64,000 nt of DNA from contig NZ_AYTM02000002.1 in assembly GCF_000507185.2 (NCBI RefSeq), positions 3,569,501 to 3,633,500 of the forward strand, given 5' to 3'. The position numbers and the translations under genes were made by a program. Shown here piece after piece: positions 9,569 through 18,719 of the stretch (position 1 is its first letter; every line of letters starts with the position of its first letter). Source of the stretch: Pseudomonas syringae KCTC 12500 (GTDB lineage: Bacteria; Pseudomonadota; Gammaproteobacteria; Pseudomonadales; Pseudomonadaceae). Below the pieces are notes generated by a model. That model saw only the letters and a program-made list of their open reading frames with translations, did not search any database and was not told where the DNA came from.

Positions 9569-9907
9569 GAAGACCTCCTTGATGGCGAGAGCACTGCTGC
9601 GTGGTGGTCGATTGTCGTTCTCCAGTCTACTTTTTTCGACCTTTTTGCGGGATGAATAAATGGCTGTCGTAAAGCACTCTTTTCGTCTGCCGAGCGGTCC
9701 GGTTCTTGCTTGGATGTGCCTGATAGCTCGTTTGAGAAGCTTTTTGACGCCAAAAACAATGAATGGCGACACTTTGCGTACCAATCTGAGGCGACGCGTA
9801 TCGCCATTGAAACAAGAACATGGCATTTTGCTGTTAGTGTTTTTCCAACAAAAGGCATCGCCTCTGTTTTTGCAGATCTGGCAGGTGTTCACCGGGAGTC
9901 GCAGGAC
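9569..9907. promoter_or_regulatory. Intergenic region between J-like and chemoreceptor genes
   Basis: These 339 bases hold the divergent promoters of the J-like gene and the third chemoreceptor. The sequence is fairly AT-rich from 9735 to 9870. Frames cross it, but without a start, ribosome site or recognisable product, so I see no gene here. Confidence 0.4.
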
Positions 9908-11965
9908 ATGAACAGTCTTTTGTCACCAGGCATGCGCCTGATGGGACATTTTGGTTTTGCTCGCAAGTTTCAGGTCTTGTTCCTGCTGTTCATGTTGCCG
10001 CTGGCGGGCAGCGCATGGGTCATCACCAAGGAGTACAGCAACAAGCTCGATGTCATTTCCGGGGAGCAATCCGGCGTGCGTCAGTTGCTGGCGCTCGACG
10101 ATCTGAACATCGAGTTGTCCGCCCAGCGCGATCATGCCGCACGCTGGAAAGCCGCCGACATCCTGCGCGAGCCGACTCCGGCTGCAAAGGCTGCCATGGC
10201 CAGCGTCGATGCAGGCATCCCTCGCATTGCCAAGGCGCTTGAGGGCGTTCAGGCGGTACTGGTCGAAGAAAAAGCACCTGCCGATACCATGAACCGTTTC
10301 AAGGCGCTTCAAGCCGCCGTCACCGGTCTGGACACGGCATCATTGCGCACGGTGGGCTGGTGGCCTGATGGCTACGACCGATTCACTACGGTGCTTAACC
10401 TGGTTCAGGCACTGCGCGAGCAGATCGCGATGGACAGCGGTTTGATTCTCGATCCCTGGCTTGAAACCTACATGCTCATGCAGCTCTCCACCCAGCAAGT
10501 GCCGGACCTGATCGAGCGTATCGGTCGTCTGTCGAGTGTGGGGCAGACGTCGGTGGCATCGGGTCAGTTCAGCTTGCAGAGCCGTCTGCAAATGCGCGAC
10601 CTGCGTGGTCGCATCGATGACTCCAAGGACCAGATGCAAAAGGCTGCCGGCCTGCTGCTGTCCAAGCTTCCCGAGCAGTTGCAGCCGTGGGCCGACAAGT
10701 ACGCTGCAGTAATGCAAGTGCTGGAAGCACAGGTTAAGGTGATTGATGACGGTGTTTTCGGCGGCAGTATCAAGCTCAAGCCGGAAGAGTTCGAGAAGAG
10801 CATCGACACCCTGACCGGCAGCACGACGGAGTTGCGCAGGCAGTCGCTTGAGGCGCTCAACGGACGCCTCGATTACTACCATGAGAGCTCCAACACGGAG
10901 TTCATCCCGATGGCGTTGGTCTTCTGTGTTCTGGTGATCATGGCGATCTATCTGTTCGCCTGTCTGCAATCCTCGATTCGCAACAGCGCCAGAGGCATCA
11001 CCACGCTGGCTGAATCCCTGCGTGACGGCAATCTGTGTGTGGAAGTGGCTGTGCAGGGCCGTGACGAGCTGGCTGCCATCAGCCGCGCGCTGAACGTCGC
11101 GGTGGTGCAATTGCGCACCAGCCTGCTGGGCGTCAATCAGGAAACGGTTCGCGTCGGCGACGCCGTGCTGACGCTCAGTGCTCAGTCCAGCGGGACGCTC
11201 ACCGAAGTCGAGGACCAGCAACAGCAGATCAGTCAGATCGCTGCAGCAGCCACCGAACTGGCTGCCACTTCCCAGGGCGTGGCCAGAAGCTGTGAGCAGG
11301 CATCGGAGAGCGCCAGGCAGACGCGTCAGATTGCTCAGCAAAGCAGCCAGGACAGCCAGCGCACCACTGACAGCATTCAGCAACTCAATCAGCGGCTGAC
11401 CGAAACTGCCGCCGCGCTGGGCCGGGTCAGCGAGCAGGGCCAGCAGATTCAATCGGTGGTGGATGCCATTCGCGGTATCGCCGAACAGACCAACCTGCTG
11501 GCCCTCAACGCAGCCATCGAGGCGGCACGCGCCGGTGAGCAAGGCCGCGGGTTCGCCGTGGTTGCCGATGAAGTGCGCAGCCTGTCCCAGCGCACCCAGG
11601 CCTCGACCGCCCAGATCGCCGGCACGGTCGACAGCTTGCGCTCCACCGTGACGCAGGCAGTCAACCTGATGGAGGCGGCCTGTGGACAAGCCGTCAACGA
11701 TGCGCAGTCGGTGACCGGTCTGGGCGTCCGCCTGGGCGAAATCGCCATAGCAGTGCAGGGTGTGACCGATACGCTGGCGCAGATATCGACCGCCGTGGAA
11801 GAACAGGCGACGACCGCTGATGAAGTGAGCAGCAACATCCAGCAGGTCGATCAGGCCGCAGGGCGTTTGCTGGAAGGTGCCCGTGCGGTCAATCAGGCGG
11901 CGGATACCTTGAGTCAGGGCAGTCGGGCGCTGAATGACAATACGGCGCGGTTTCGCTTGGGATAA
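9908..11965 (+). CDS. Methyl-accepting chemotaxis protein, unrecognised periplasmic sensor
   Basis: A 685-residue chemoreceptor. TM1 is at about 19-38 (VLFLLFMLPLAGSAWVI), the periplasmic sensor runs to about 332 and is helical with no Cache or HBM signature that I can name, TM2 is at about 334-356 (ALVFCVLVIMAIYLFACL), then HAMP and the cytoplasmic signalling hairpin with tip [31 protein letters not shown]. The ATG at 9908 starts just before TM1; a longer frame upstream begins in poor context, while MRLMGHF at 9932 is an alternative. The unusually long sensor (about 295 residues) suggests a ligand class different from the two other receptors here. Confidence 0.9.
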   Translation: MNSLLSPGMRLMGHFGFARKFQVLFLLFMLPLAGSAWVITKEYSNKLDVISGEQSGVRQLLALDDLNIELSAQRDHAARWKAADILREPTPAAKAAMASVDAGIPRIAKALEGVQAVLVEEKAPADTMNRFKALQAAVTGLDTASLRTVGWWPDGYDRFTTVLNLVQALREQIAMDSGLILDPWLETYMLMQLSTQQVPDLIERIGRLSSVGQTSVASGQFSLQSRLQMRDLRGRIDDSKDQMQKAAGLLLSKLPEQLQPWADKYAAVMQVLEAQVKVIDDGVFGGSIKLKPEEFEKSIDTLTGSTTELRRQSLEALNGRLDYYHESSNTEFIPMALVFCVLVIMAIYLFACLQSSIRNSARGITTLAESLRDGNLCVEVAVQGRDELAAISRALNVAVVQLRTSLLGVNQETVRVGDAVLTLSAQSSGTLTEVEDQQQQISQIAAAATELAATSQGVARSCEQASESARQTRQIAQQSSQDSQRTTDSIQQLNQRLTETAAALGRVSEQGQQIQSVVDAIRGIAEQTNLLALNAAIEAARAGEQGRGFAVVADEVRSLSQRTQASTAQIAGTVDSLRSTVTQAVNLMEAACGQAVNDAQSVTGLGVRLGEIAIAVQGVTDTLAQISTAVEEQATTADEVSSNIQQVDQAAGRLLEGARAVNQAADTLSQGSRALNDNTARFRLG

Positions 11966-12140
11966 CTGGGCAGTTTGCCGCATCAGACCGAAGAACCTGC
12001 GTGGTGAAACCCGCCGGACTGTCCGTTTTTGTGGGAGGACGTGTAAAAGTTGGATCAACGGATATACATTCAATCATTTGATAACTGACGGGAGTCGACA
12101 CAAGGCGTAAAATGCGCGGTTTTTGCAGGCGAAAGGTTTC

Positions 12141-13142
12141 TTGAGAACGCAGCTCACCGAAAAACACAGGGCAGACGGTGCCAGCCCGCTACGGCGTCGA
12201 GGTTTATCCGACGCGTCCGGCCGCCCACGCGTCGCCATTTTGATGTGCACGTATAACGGGGCTGTGTACCTTCGTGAGCAGCTCGAATCGTTTTTTGCTC
12301 AGACCTTTCGCAACTGGGTTCTTTATGTTTCCGATGATGCATCGACCGATGACACTCTTCGCATTTTGTCCGAATACCAGGTTCGCTGGGGTGCGGAGCG
12401 ACTAGTCATTTTCAGCGGCCCCTGCAAGGGCTTTGCGGAGAACTTTGTCTCGCTGGTTCGACGCCCTGAAATAGACGCCGACTATTTTGCGTTCAGTGAT
12501 CAGGATGACGTCTGGTTCAGCGACAAGCTGGAGAGAAGCGTGGGGCGCCTTGAGCTATTGAAGCCCGATAAACCGGCGCTTTACTGCTCCAGAACCAGGC
12601 TGGTCGATGCGGACTTGAAGGTAATCGGGGTTTCTCCGCTGTTCAAAAAAGAGCCGTCTTTTAAAAACGCCCTGGTTCAGAGCCTGGCAGGTGCCAATAC
12701 CATGCTGATCAACCAGGCGGCGCGAGATCTTTTGGTCAAATTGCCTGAACACGCCCCACTGATCGCCCATGACTGGCTGACCTATCTTCTTGTTACGGGG
12801 TGCGGTGGTCAGGTTTTCTATGATGCCGACCCCTGCCTCTACTATCGCCAGCACCGAGGAAACTTGATCGGGGCCAATGCGAGTACTCGAGAAAGGCTGG
12901 TACGGTTTCGTAAAATGCTCTCGGGGCGATTTATAGAGTGGAACGATGCGAACGTGGCCATTCTGAAGGGGATGGAGTCTGCGCTTACTGAAGAAAGCAG
13001 GAGCGTACTGGCGTATTTCGACACCGGTCGAAGAGAAGTTTTTTTAAAGCGCGTCTTGACTCTGCGAAAGGCCGGGATCTACCGGCAGACGGTGCAGGGC
13101 AATCTAAGTCTGATATTGGCAATATGTGTGGGGCGAGTGTAG
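12141..13142 (+). CDS. Glycosyltransferase family 2, rhamnosyltransferase-like
   Basis: A GT-A fold glycosyltransferase of about 333 residues. It shows the nucleotide-binding AILMCTYNGAVYLREQLESF, VSDDASTDDT, and the FSDQDDVWF motif with acidic metal ligands typical of the RfbF/RfbG/WbbL-like rhamnosyltransferase group, then IAHDWL and YYRQHRGN. It probably adds a sugar, perhaps rhamnose, to a polysaccharide or core acceptor on the cytosolic membrane face. No ATG exists near the N-terminus; a TTG at 12141 has GAAAGG 4 bases upstream and is my choice, with TTG at 12123 as alternative. It lies at the left edge of the polysaccharide island, and a decayed paralogue lies 2 kb downstream. Confidence 0.85.
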   Translation: MRTQLTEKHRADGASPLRRRGLSDASGRPRVAILMCTYNGAVYLREQLESFFAQTFRNWVLYVSDDASTDDTLRILSEYQVRWGAERLVIFSGPCKGFAENFVSLVRRPEIDADYFAFSDQDDVWFSDKLERSVGRLELLKPDKPALYCSRTRLVDADLKVIGVSPLFKKEPSFKNALVQSLAGANTMLINQAARDLLVKLPEHAPLIAHDWLTYLLVTGCGGQVFYDADPCLYYRQHRGNLIGANASTRERLVRFRKMLSGRFIEWNDANVAILKGMESALTEESRSVLAYFDTGRREVFLKRVLTLRKAGIYRQTVQGNLSLILAICVGRV

Positions 13143-13560
13143 CAGGCGATCAATTTTGCGTTGTTTACGCAAGACGCTTGATAATGATCAAACGGAAGGT
13201 ATTCGTCAAAGCACCTTCAATAGAAAGTTTACGGTGCGTGGAGTCGCATGTGATTAAGCGAGATAATTCATTCGATTGTATTGGGCTCCTTTAGAAGGTC
13301 TGAAGTATGCATCAATTTTTGATGCCCTCTCGGCCTGGACTTCAAAAGGCGCCCGCCATATCAGATAATCAGACTTTTCTCGCCATGCCGTGCAGCGATC
13401 GACTAGATCATCATGATGCTCCGCACGCTTGTCAACGCGGGTGTAGCCAGCATCACCGCTGACACAGGTTTCCTCCCCATGTATCATTTCGAACTATTTG
13501 CACATGGGCCAATGTGTCTTGCATCAGACACGTTGGCCCGGATATTGGTCCAGTTTCTTT
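13143..13560. other. Non-coding gap with a hairpin
   Basis: These 418 bases separate the GT2 gene from the convergent membrane-protein gene. The only clear structure is the hairpin listed at 13506-13539. A 77-codon minus-strand frame at 13254-13487 has no recognisable product or ribosome site. Base composition is lower in GC than the flanking core genes, consistent with island DNA. Confidence 0.4.
13506..13539. terminator. Hairpin, probable terminator between convergent genes
   Basis: The sequence GGGCCAATGTGTC pairs with GACACGTTGGCCC around an 8-base loop (one G-T mismatch). It lies 21 bases past the end of the minus-strand membrane gene. It lacks a clear T-run, so termination efficiency is uncertain. 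Confidence 0.55.
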
Positions 13561-15024
13561 TTACCAGTTGCCTCTATAGAGATCGGAGTAAACATATTTC
13601 GGATCTGTCATTGTTGTAGTGGTGACAGAGAAAAACAGAATTGCTGATACTCCCAGTGCGGCACCGATTAAGACCCCATGCTGGCGCAGCAAATTCTTTA
13701 CTGAGCCAAGGTCGCTGGTAAACGCAATTGCACAATAGAAGGCAAGGTGCAGTGCGAGGAAGAATCGTGTCTCCACTGCCGATGGAATTATGGCAATTGT
13801 CGGCAATAAACACGTCAACGCCCAAAAGACAGTTTTCACCCTTTCGCCAGTCGTTGCACGTTGCGCCGCGATAGATATGCTGATGATTAGCAGGCCAGAA
13901 AATATAATGAGGAAGTTGAAGAGGGCAAGGGTGTTCCTGTCTCTTGACTGCCCTATCGTATACACTTCGCCGTCGCGCAAATCGAGACCATTGATGATGT
14001 GTCTACCATAAATCCCTAAAAAGTCCAGCGGGTTTTGCAGAAGTAGCTTGAAATAGGTGCTCAGTTCAAACGGTTCACTACCGATGTTCTTGTCGGCAAA
14101 GAAGCGCTCACCAGCGCTGTCCATATAAAAGACGGCTGGGCCAGGCGATGCTGTATCCACCGAGGTTTCGTAACGCTGCAGCGTAATGCCCCAAAGTAAT
14201 TGGCTAACGAACAATGATTGTGTTGGTGAGGTTTTCACTAATGCGGCGGGCGAAGTTATAACGAATGGGGTTAGGATTTCGTGGTGTTTTAAGTTGATGG
14301 CCGTCTGTGGTATGGCTGCGATCAACGCGCCTGATAAAAAAATCAAGAGTACAGAGATCTTAGTAGGTACTGAGTGCTTGTCATAAATAATGAATACTGC
14401 GCCTAGTGCCAATAGGGCAGCAGGGAACAGATAAATGGTACGCGTGTTGTAGGCCCCATATGCAAGGAAACCTGACAGTACTAATAATGTGAAACGTTTC
14501 AAGCGAGAGGTTGTAGCAGCGGAAGAAAGCATGCAGAACGATGAGCCGACCATCATTGCCAATGCTGGTAGATCGCTCAAGGGATAGGCGATTACGCCAG
14601 GAAATAAAATTGCTACGAGCATTGGGATGATCATTCGACGCAGGAACGAAACCTGCCCACCAAATACCCTCAGATAAAACCCTGGAAGAAGAATGGCAAA
14701 GAAATAGGCGTATACCAAAGACGAGGTAATTCTAAATGGACTGTATCCAAGTACCGTAAACGTGTCAGAGAGGTATCTGGCTGGTGCGAGCAAGGCTGGG
14801 TAGAAGTATCCCCGGATGGTATGAGGAAAATTGAACAGATGTTCTACTTTGCTCAAATTCCAATAATAACCAGCGTCCCAAGGGAATGCAGCCACGCCCA
14901 TGATTTTATGAAGAATCATGAAAGTCAAAGCGATCGCCATAAAGGCAGCAACTTCTTGACGCCTGACAAGTAATCCTTCTCGAACATGCTGTAAAAACGA
15001 CTTGCTGTAAGTGAGTTGTTTCAT
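13561..15024 (-). CDS. Polytopic membrane protein, GT-C-like
   Basis: A 487-residue integral membrane protein with about ten to twelve hydrophobic helices and a hydrophilic extracytoplasmic loop around residues 255-335. The early acidic segment FPWDAGYYWNLSK after TM1 resembles the conserved first-loop Asp of GT-C enzymes, which use lipid-phosphate sugars on the periplasmic face. A role as a GtrC-like O-antigen modifying transferase is inference. GGAG lies 5-6 bases before the ATG at 15024. Codon use is noticeably AT-richer than the core genes, and the gene runs opposite to its neighbours, splitting an intact GT2 gene from its decayed copy. Both suggest horizontal acquisition or rearrangement. 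Confidence 0.75.
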   Translation of the reverse strand: MKQLTYSKSFLQHVREGLLVRRQEVAAFMAIALTFMILHKIMGVAAFPWDAGYYWNLSKVEHLFNFPHTIRGYFYPALLAPARYLSDTFTVLGYSPFRITSSLVYAYFFAILLPGFYLRVFGGQVSFLRRMIIPMLVAILFPGVIAYPLSDLPALAMMVGSSFCMLSSAATTSRLKRFTLLVLSGFLAYGAYNTRTIYLFPAALLALGAVFIIYDKHSVPTKISVLLIFLSGALIAAIPQTAINLKHHEILTPFVITSPAALVKTSPTQSLFVSQLLWGITLQRYETSVDTASPGPAVFYMDSAGERFFADKNIGSEPFELSTYFKLLLQNPLDFLGIYGRHIINGLDLRDGEVYTIGQSRDRNTLALFNFLIIFSGLLIISISIAAQRATTGERVKTVFWALTCLLPTIAIIPSAVETRFFLALHLAFYCAIAFTSDLGSVKNLLRQHGVLIGAALGVSAILFFSVTTTTMTDPKYVYSDLYRGNW

Positions 15025-15029
15025 GTGGC

Positions 15030-15780
15030 TCCGTTGTTTTTTTTTATAGTGGTATCTGACGATGGCTACGATCTGCTAAATATGCGAAAGCTGGCGCTGC
15101 CAGAAAACTTCCTAATTATGCGCGAACGTAGTAAATCCAAAAGTGTTACGTACCCTTCGTCCGCCTCGCTCACAGAGGTTGGCGAGCAAGCTATCCGGCC
15201 GCATTGGCTGACCAAGTCATGGTCTCTGACGGAAATGTGCACGGTACAATGGGGTGGATAATGCCTGCTTCAGCGGCAAGTTGGAAAGAAGTATTTCTCG
15301 TCTTGATTTTTCAGACTCCGGTACAGCTGCGCTCTATTGTTCCAAAATATTACTGGTAGATGCCGATCTGAAAATGATCGGTGTTTCACCGTTGTACAGT
15401 AAATCTCGTCTTATGGAGCAAAGTTGTTTCAAAACCTGACAGATCTCAATACCACGCTGGTCAATCAGGCTGCTCGTGCACGATTAGTTCGGTTGCCTAA
15501 GTGATCTCAGCTGATCGGTCATGACAGGCTGATGTGTTTTCGCAAAAATGCGTTCAGGGCGATTTGTAGAATGGAACGACGTTAACGTGACGATTCGGAG
15601 TGGGGTGCAGTTTGCTCGCTATGGGAATCGTGCTGTTTTGAGGGATGTTGATCACCGCCGTCGACAGGTTGGGGTTAAAAGGTTGTTGATTCTTCGCAGA
15701 TTTCGTATCTAAAGGTAAGTAGTGCTAGGAAGTTTAAGTCTCATTCTGGACGTGGTCTGGGAAGAATTTGAAGGTATTGC
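15030..15780 (+). pseudogene. Decayed GT2 glycosyltransferase, paralogue of the 12141 gene
   Basis: Translated pieces align in order with the GT2 protein encoded from 12141: FIVVSDDGYDLLNMRK matches VLYVSDDASTDDTLRI; CFSGKLERSISRLD then ALYCSKILLVDADLKMIGV match FSDKLERSVGRLE and ALYCSRTRLVDADLKVIGV; LNTTLVNQAARARLVRLPK matches ANTMLINQAARDLLVKLPE; SGRFVEWNDVNVTI matches SGRFIEWNDANVAI; LGSLSLIL matches QGNLSLIL. The pieces lie in at least three frames (shifts near 15420 and 15545), with in-frame stops (for example at LPK-stop and near the 3' end), the N-terminal 50 residues missing, and about 60 residues deleted after the HDRLM segment. It cannot encode a functional enzyme. It records a duplication of the upstream gene. 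Confidence 0.88.
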
Positions 15781-16536
15781 AATGATCATGAGCTCAATTG
15801 TCATTAGCCTTTTATCTTGGCCGTATACGGTGCGGACTTTTTCTGACCTCTAGTTTATCGTCGTCCAGTCTGGGGTTCATATATCTATGCTCGAATCTGA
15901 TTTTTCGTTGTTGTCACTTGCGCACTGGCGATCGACGATAAACATGCTCCACGTGTAACTCGGTTCTTTCCAGTTTTCGACTTTTGCGTCTCCCAAAGAC
16001 ATGTAGCTTCTCGGGTAATCCATGGTCTAAATCAGACTGCTAAGTCATTTTTTTTGCCAAAGGAGCTAATTCCTGTCCGATACCTAAAGGGCAGTGGAGT
16101 CGCCAGCTCCCACGCCGTCCAAGATGGGAGGAGCTGAAATCTAGATGGATGGCATGTCGGGGCTCTGTGTGGTGAGGCAGATGACTCCGTCGGACGGCCG
16201 CCCAAATTTCTTTTTTTTGCACCTGCATAAACGTATCCTGTCATGGTTATGCTTGATATTGGGCGTCATTTTGGGCTGGCGATGGCGAATCTGCCTGCAA
16301 TACGAGGTAGATGCCTACGAATCCTCAGGGCTCATGTCTTCGAAGTCAGCATGTGCCGGCTTGATGAGGACGCCTGTGAATAGTTGACATAGTGTTGAAG
16401 TGATGCCAGAAGCTAAACCGTCACAGACAAGTCGTGTAATATACGGAGTGTCGAAAGGAGTGCGAGTGACCGTCTTGCCGTAAGAGCAACGTGGTGTATT
16501 CGGAAGAATTTAAAGAAATTACGAGGTCATCGAGTC
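15781..16536. other. Non-coding relic DNA upstream of the 16537 gene
   Basis: No convincing gene is present in these 756 bases; open stretches are short, overlap each other on both strands and show no ribosome sites. The DNA is AT-rich with T-runs at 16047 and 16211. The last 40 codons before 16537 (from the in-frame stop at 16414) are open in frame with that gene but contain no ATG, GTG or TTG, which suggests the remnant of a longer 5' coding region. Confidence 0.45.
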
Positions 16537-18624
16537 ATGCTTAAGCGTCTCCGCCACGAGAACTCGCTTCAGAAAAAGCAATCTTCTGCTGCCATAGAGA
16601 AGCTGCAGCGAGAGCTGGTTTTAGAGCAGCAAAAACTGGCAAGAAAGGAAGCAGTGTTCACGGCGGCTTTGATCGAGCGAGATACGCATATCCATAATTT
16701 GAACCTGACCATTATGGAGCTACAAGGCTCGACCAGCTGGAAGATAACATCTCCGCTTAGAAAAATAGTTGCTGCCATTCGACGCGCGCGCGGCGGAGAG
16801 CAGGCAGCTGCGCCATTTCCTGCACATGGCTCGCTTCCGCATACCGTGGAGCCAGAAGAGACAGAGCTCATTCACTCTGAACACGTGCCAGAGCATGTCA
16901 ATACGTACACGCAATGGGTCGAAGAGTTTGACACCATTGACGATATTGATCGCCTTTGCATGTATGAGGAAATGGGAGCTTGGAAAACCAAGCCGCTGCT
17001 GTCGATCATCATGCCTGTTTACAATCCGCCTATCGACATGCTGAGAGAAGCCATCGAAAGCATAAAAACCCAAGTTTATTTCAACTGGGAATTGTGCATA
17101 GCCGACGATGCGTCAACCGATCACCGTGTTCGGCTGTTTCTTGAACAGAGTGTCAAATCAGACCACCGGATAAAAGTCACCTATCGTGAACAGAATGGTC
17201 ACATTTCGAAGGCCAGCAATTCTGCACTCGACGTCGCAACAGGTGAGTTCATTGTCCTGATGGATAACGATGACACGCTTCCTGAGCACGCCTTGTTCTG
17301 GGTGGCCAAAACAATCAATAACCATCCTGATGCGGCTGTAATTTATTCGGATGAAGACAAGATAGACGAGCAGGGCATCAGATCGGCTCCCTATTTTAAA
17401 ACCGACTGGAACCCTTACCTCTTCCGCTCGCACAACATGATCAGCCATCTTGGCGTGTACCGGAAAGAACTCGTTGATAGAGTCGGGGGGTTTCGGATCG
17501 GTATGGAAGGATCCCAGGATTATGATCTGGCGCTTCGTTGCGTTGAGCAAGTCGAGGCTGCCCAGATCATTCATATCCCTCGCGTACTTTATCATTGGCG
17601 CATGCATGCAGGCAGCACTGCAATGTCCACCGATGAAAAGCCCTATGCACAAAATGCCGGGCAAAAGGCACTTGATGAACACCTGAAAAGATCTGGAATA
17701 GCCGGGCATGCCGAGCTACTGGATTTTGGCATGTACCGTGTTCATTACGACTTGCCTGCTGTGAAGCCTTTGGTGAGTTTGATCATTCCGACGCGGAACG
17801 CTTACGCGTTGGTGAAGCAATGCATTGAGAGTATTCGTCACAAGACGCTTTATCCCAACTACGAAATCATTCTGGTTGATAACGGTTCTGATGATCCGCA
17901 GTCGCTGCAGTATTTCGAGATGCTCTCACGCCTGACGGGTGTCACCGTGCTTCGTGACGATGGTGAATTCAACTACTCCGCACTGAATAACAACGCGGTA
18001 GAGCACGCCAAGGGTGAGCTTATCGGGTTGATCAACAACGATATCGAAGTCATCAATCCTGAGTGGCTGGATGAAATGGTGTCCCTGGCGTTGCAGCCTA
18101 ACGCTGGAGCTATTGGTGCACGGTTGTGGTATCCCGATGAGCGGCTACAGCATGGTGGCGTCATCATGGGGCCACTCACTCTCGCCGGGCACGCTCATAA
18201 AATGCTGCCCAGGGGGCACCACGGCTATTTCGGAAGGGCATCTCTGATTCAGGGGATGTCTGCGGTGACAGCAGCGTGTTTGGTCGTTAAAAAATCAGTC
18301 TTCCAGGAAGTAGGCGGGCTCAACGCCAAGGATCTGAAGATTGCCTTCAATGATGTGGACTTGTGCCTGAAGATCATGCAGGCCGGGTATCAGAATATCT
18401 GGACCCCAAATGCAGACCTTTACCATCATGAGTCGGCGACGCGTGGCTTTGAGGATACGCCTGAAAAAATTAAGCGGTTTATTAGTGAAGTCGAGTACAT
18501 GCAGAACAAGTGGCGTGCGATTATAAAGCACGACCCTTACTACAACCCTAACCTGACTATATCTGCAGAAGACTTTTCGGTAGCGTTCCCACCACGTGTT
18601 ACTGATTTGGCGGGTGGCATGTAG
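16537..18624 (+). CDS. Tandem GT2 glycosyltransferase with N-terminal coiled coil (short paralogue)
   Basis: A 695-residue protein with a short N-terminal coiled coil (about 1-75), the linker motif DTHIHNLNL and SWKITSPLRK, then two GT2 catalytic domains: the first from about residue 153 (LLSIIMPVYNPP, CIADDASTD, MDNDD, YSDEDK) and the second from about 410 (PLVSLIIPTRNAYAL, LVDNGSDDP, NNDIEV). It probably polymerises or extends a polysaccharide at the cytosolic membrane. It is colinear and clearly homologous with the C-terminal half of the 1571-residue protein at 24075-28790 but lacks that protein's methyltransferase, kinase-like and long repeat regions. GAGG stands about 10 bases before the ATG. 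It may be functional in shortened form. Confidence 0.85.
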   Translation: MLKRLRHENSLQKKQSSAAIEKLQRELVLEQQKLARKEAVFTAALIERDTHIHNLNLTIMELQGSTSWKITSPLRKIVAAIRRARGGEQAAAPFPAHGSLPHTVEPEETELIHSEHVPEHVNTYTQWVEEFDTIDDIDRLCMYEEMGAWKTKPLLSIIMPVYNPPIDMLREAIESIKTQVYFNWELCIADDASTDHRVRLFLEQSVKSDHRIKVTYREQNGHISKASNSALDVATGEFIVLMDNDDTLPEHALFWVAKTINNHPDAAVIYSDEDKIDEQGIRSAPYFKTDWNPYLFRSHNMISHLGVYRKELVDRVGGFRIGMEGSQDYDLALRCVEQVEAAQIIHIPRVLYHWRMHAGSTAMSTDEKPYAQNAGQKALDEHLKRSGIAGHAELLDFGMYRVHYDLPAVKPLVSLIIPTRNAYALVKQCIESIRHKTLYPNYEIILVDNGSDDPQSLQYFEMLSRLTGVTVLRDDGEFNYSALNNNAVEHAKGELIGLINNDIEVINPEWLDEMVSLALQPNAGAIGARLWYPDERLQHGGVIMGPLTLAGHAHKMLPRGHHGYFGRASLIQGMSAVTAACLVVKKSVFQEVGGLNAKDLKIAFNDVDLCLKIMQAGYQNIWTPNADLYHHESATRGFEDTPEKIKRFISEVEYMQNKWRAIIKHDPYYNPNLTISAEDFSVAFPPRVTDLAGGM

Positions 18625-18642
18625 CCTGCTAAGAGCTATGGT

Positions 18643-18679
18643 TGAGGCAGGTGTCGGTGGTCACCGACACCTGCCTCAT
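18643..18679. terminator. Strong hairpin between convergent genes
   Basis: A 17-bp perfect stem (TGAGGCAGGTGTCGGTG and its complement) with a two-base centre lies between the convergent tandem-GT2 and GtrA genes. It has no T-run of note; it probably acts as a bidirectional terminator or 3' stabiliser. Confidence 0.7.
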
Positions 18680-18719
18680 ACTGATCAAGCAAGACGTTTG
18701 TCCCGCGTAACCATGCAGG

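Noticed and set aside
13254..13487. Minus-strand 77-codon frame between GT2 and membrane genes
   Set aside because: No start context, no recognisable family; could be a relic but there is not enough evidence to call it.
16145..16387. Plus-strand 80-codon frame in the relic region
   Set aside because: It has no ribosome site or homology that I recognise, and overlaps other short frames on the minus strand; treated as non-coding.
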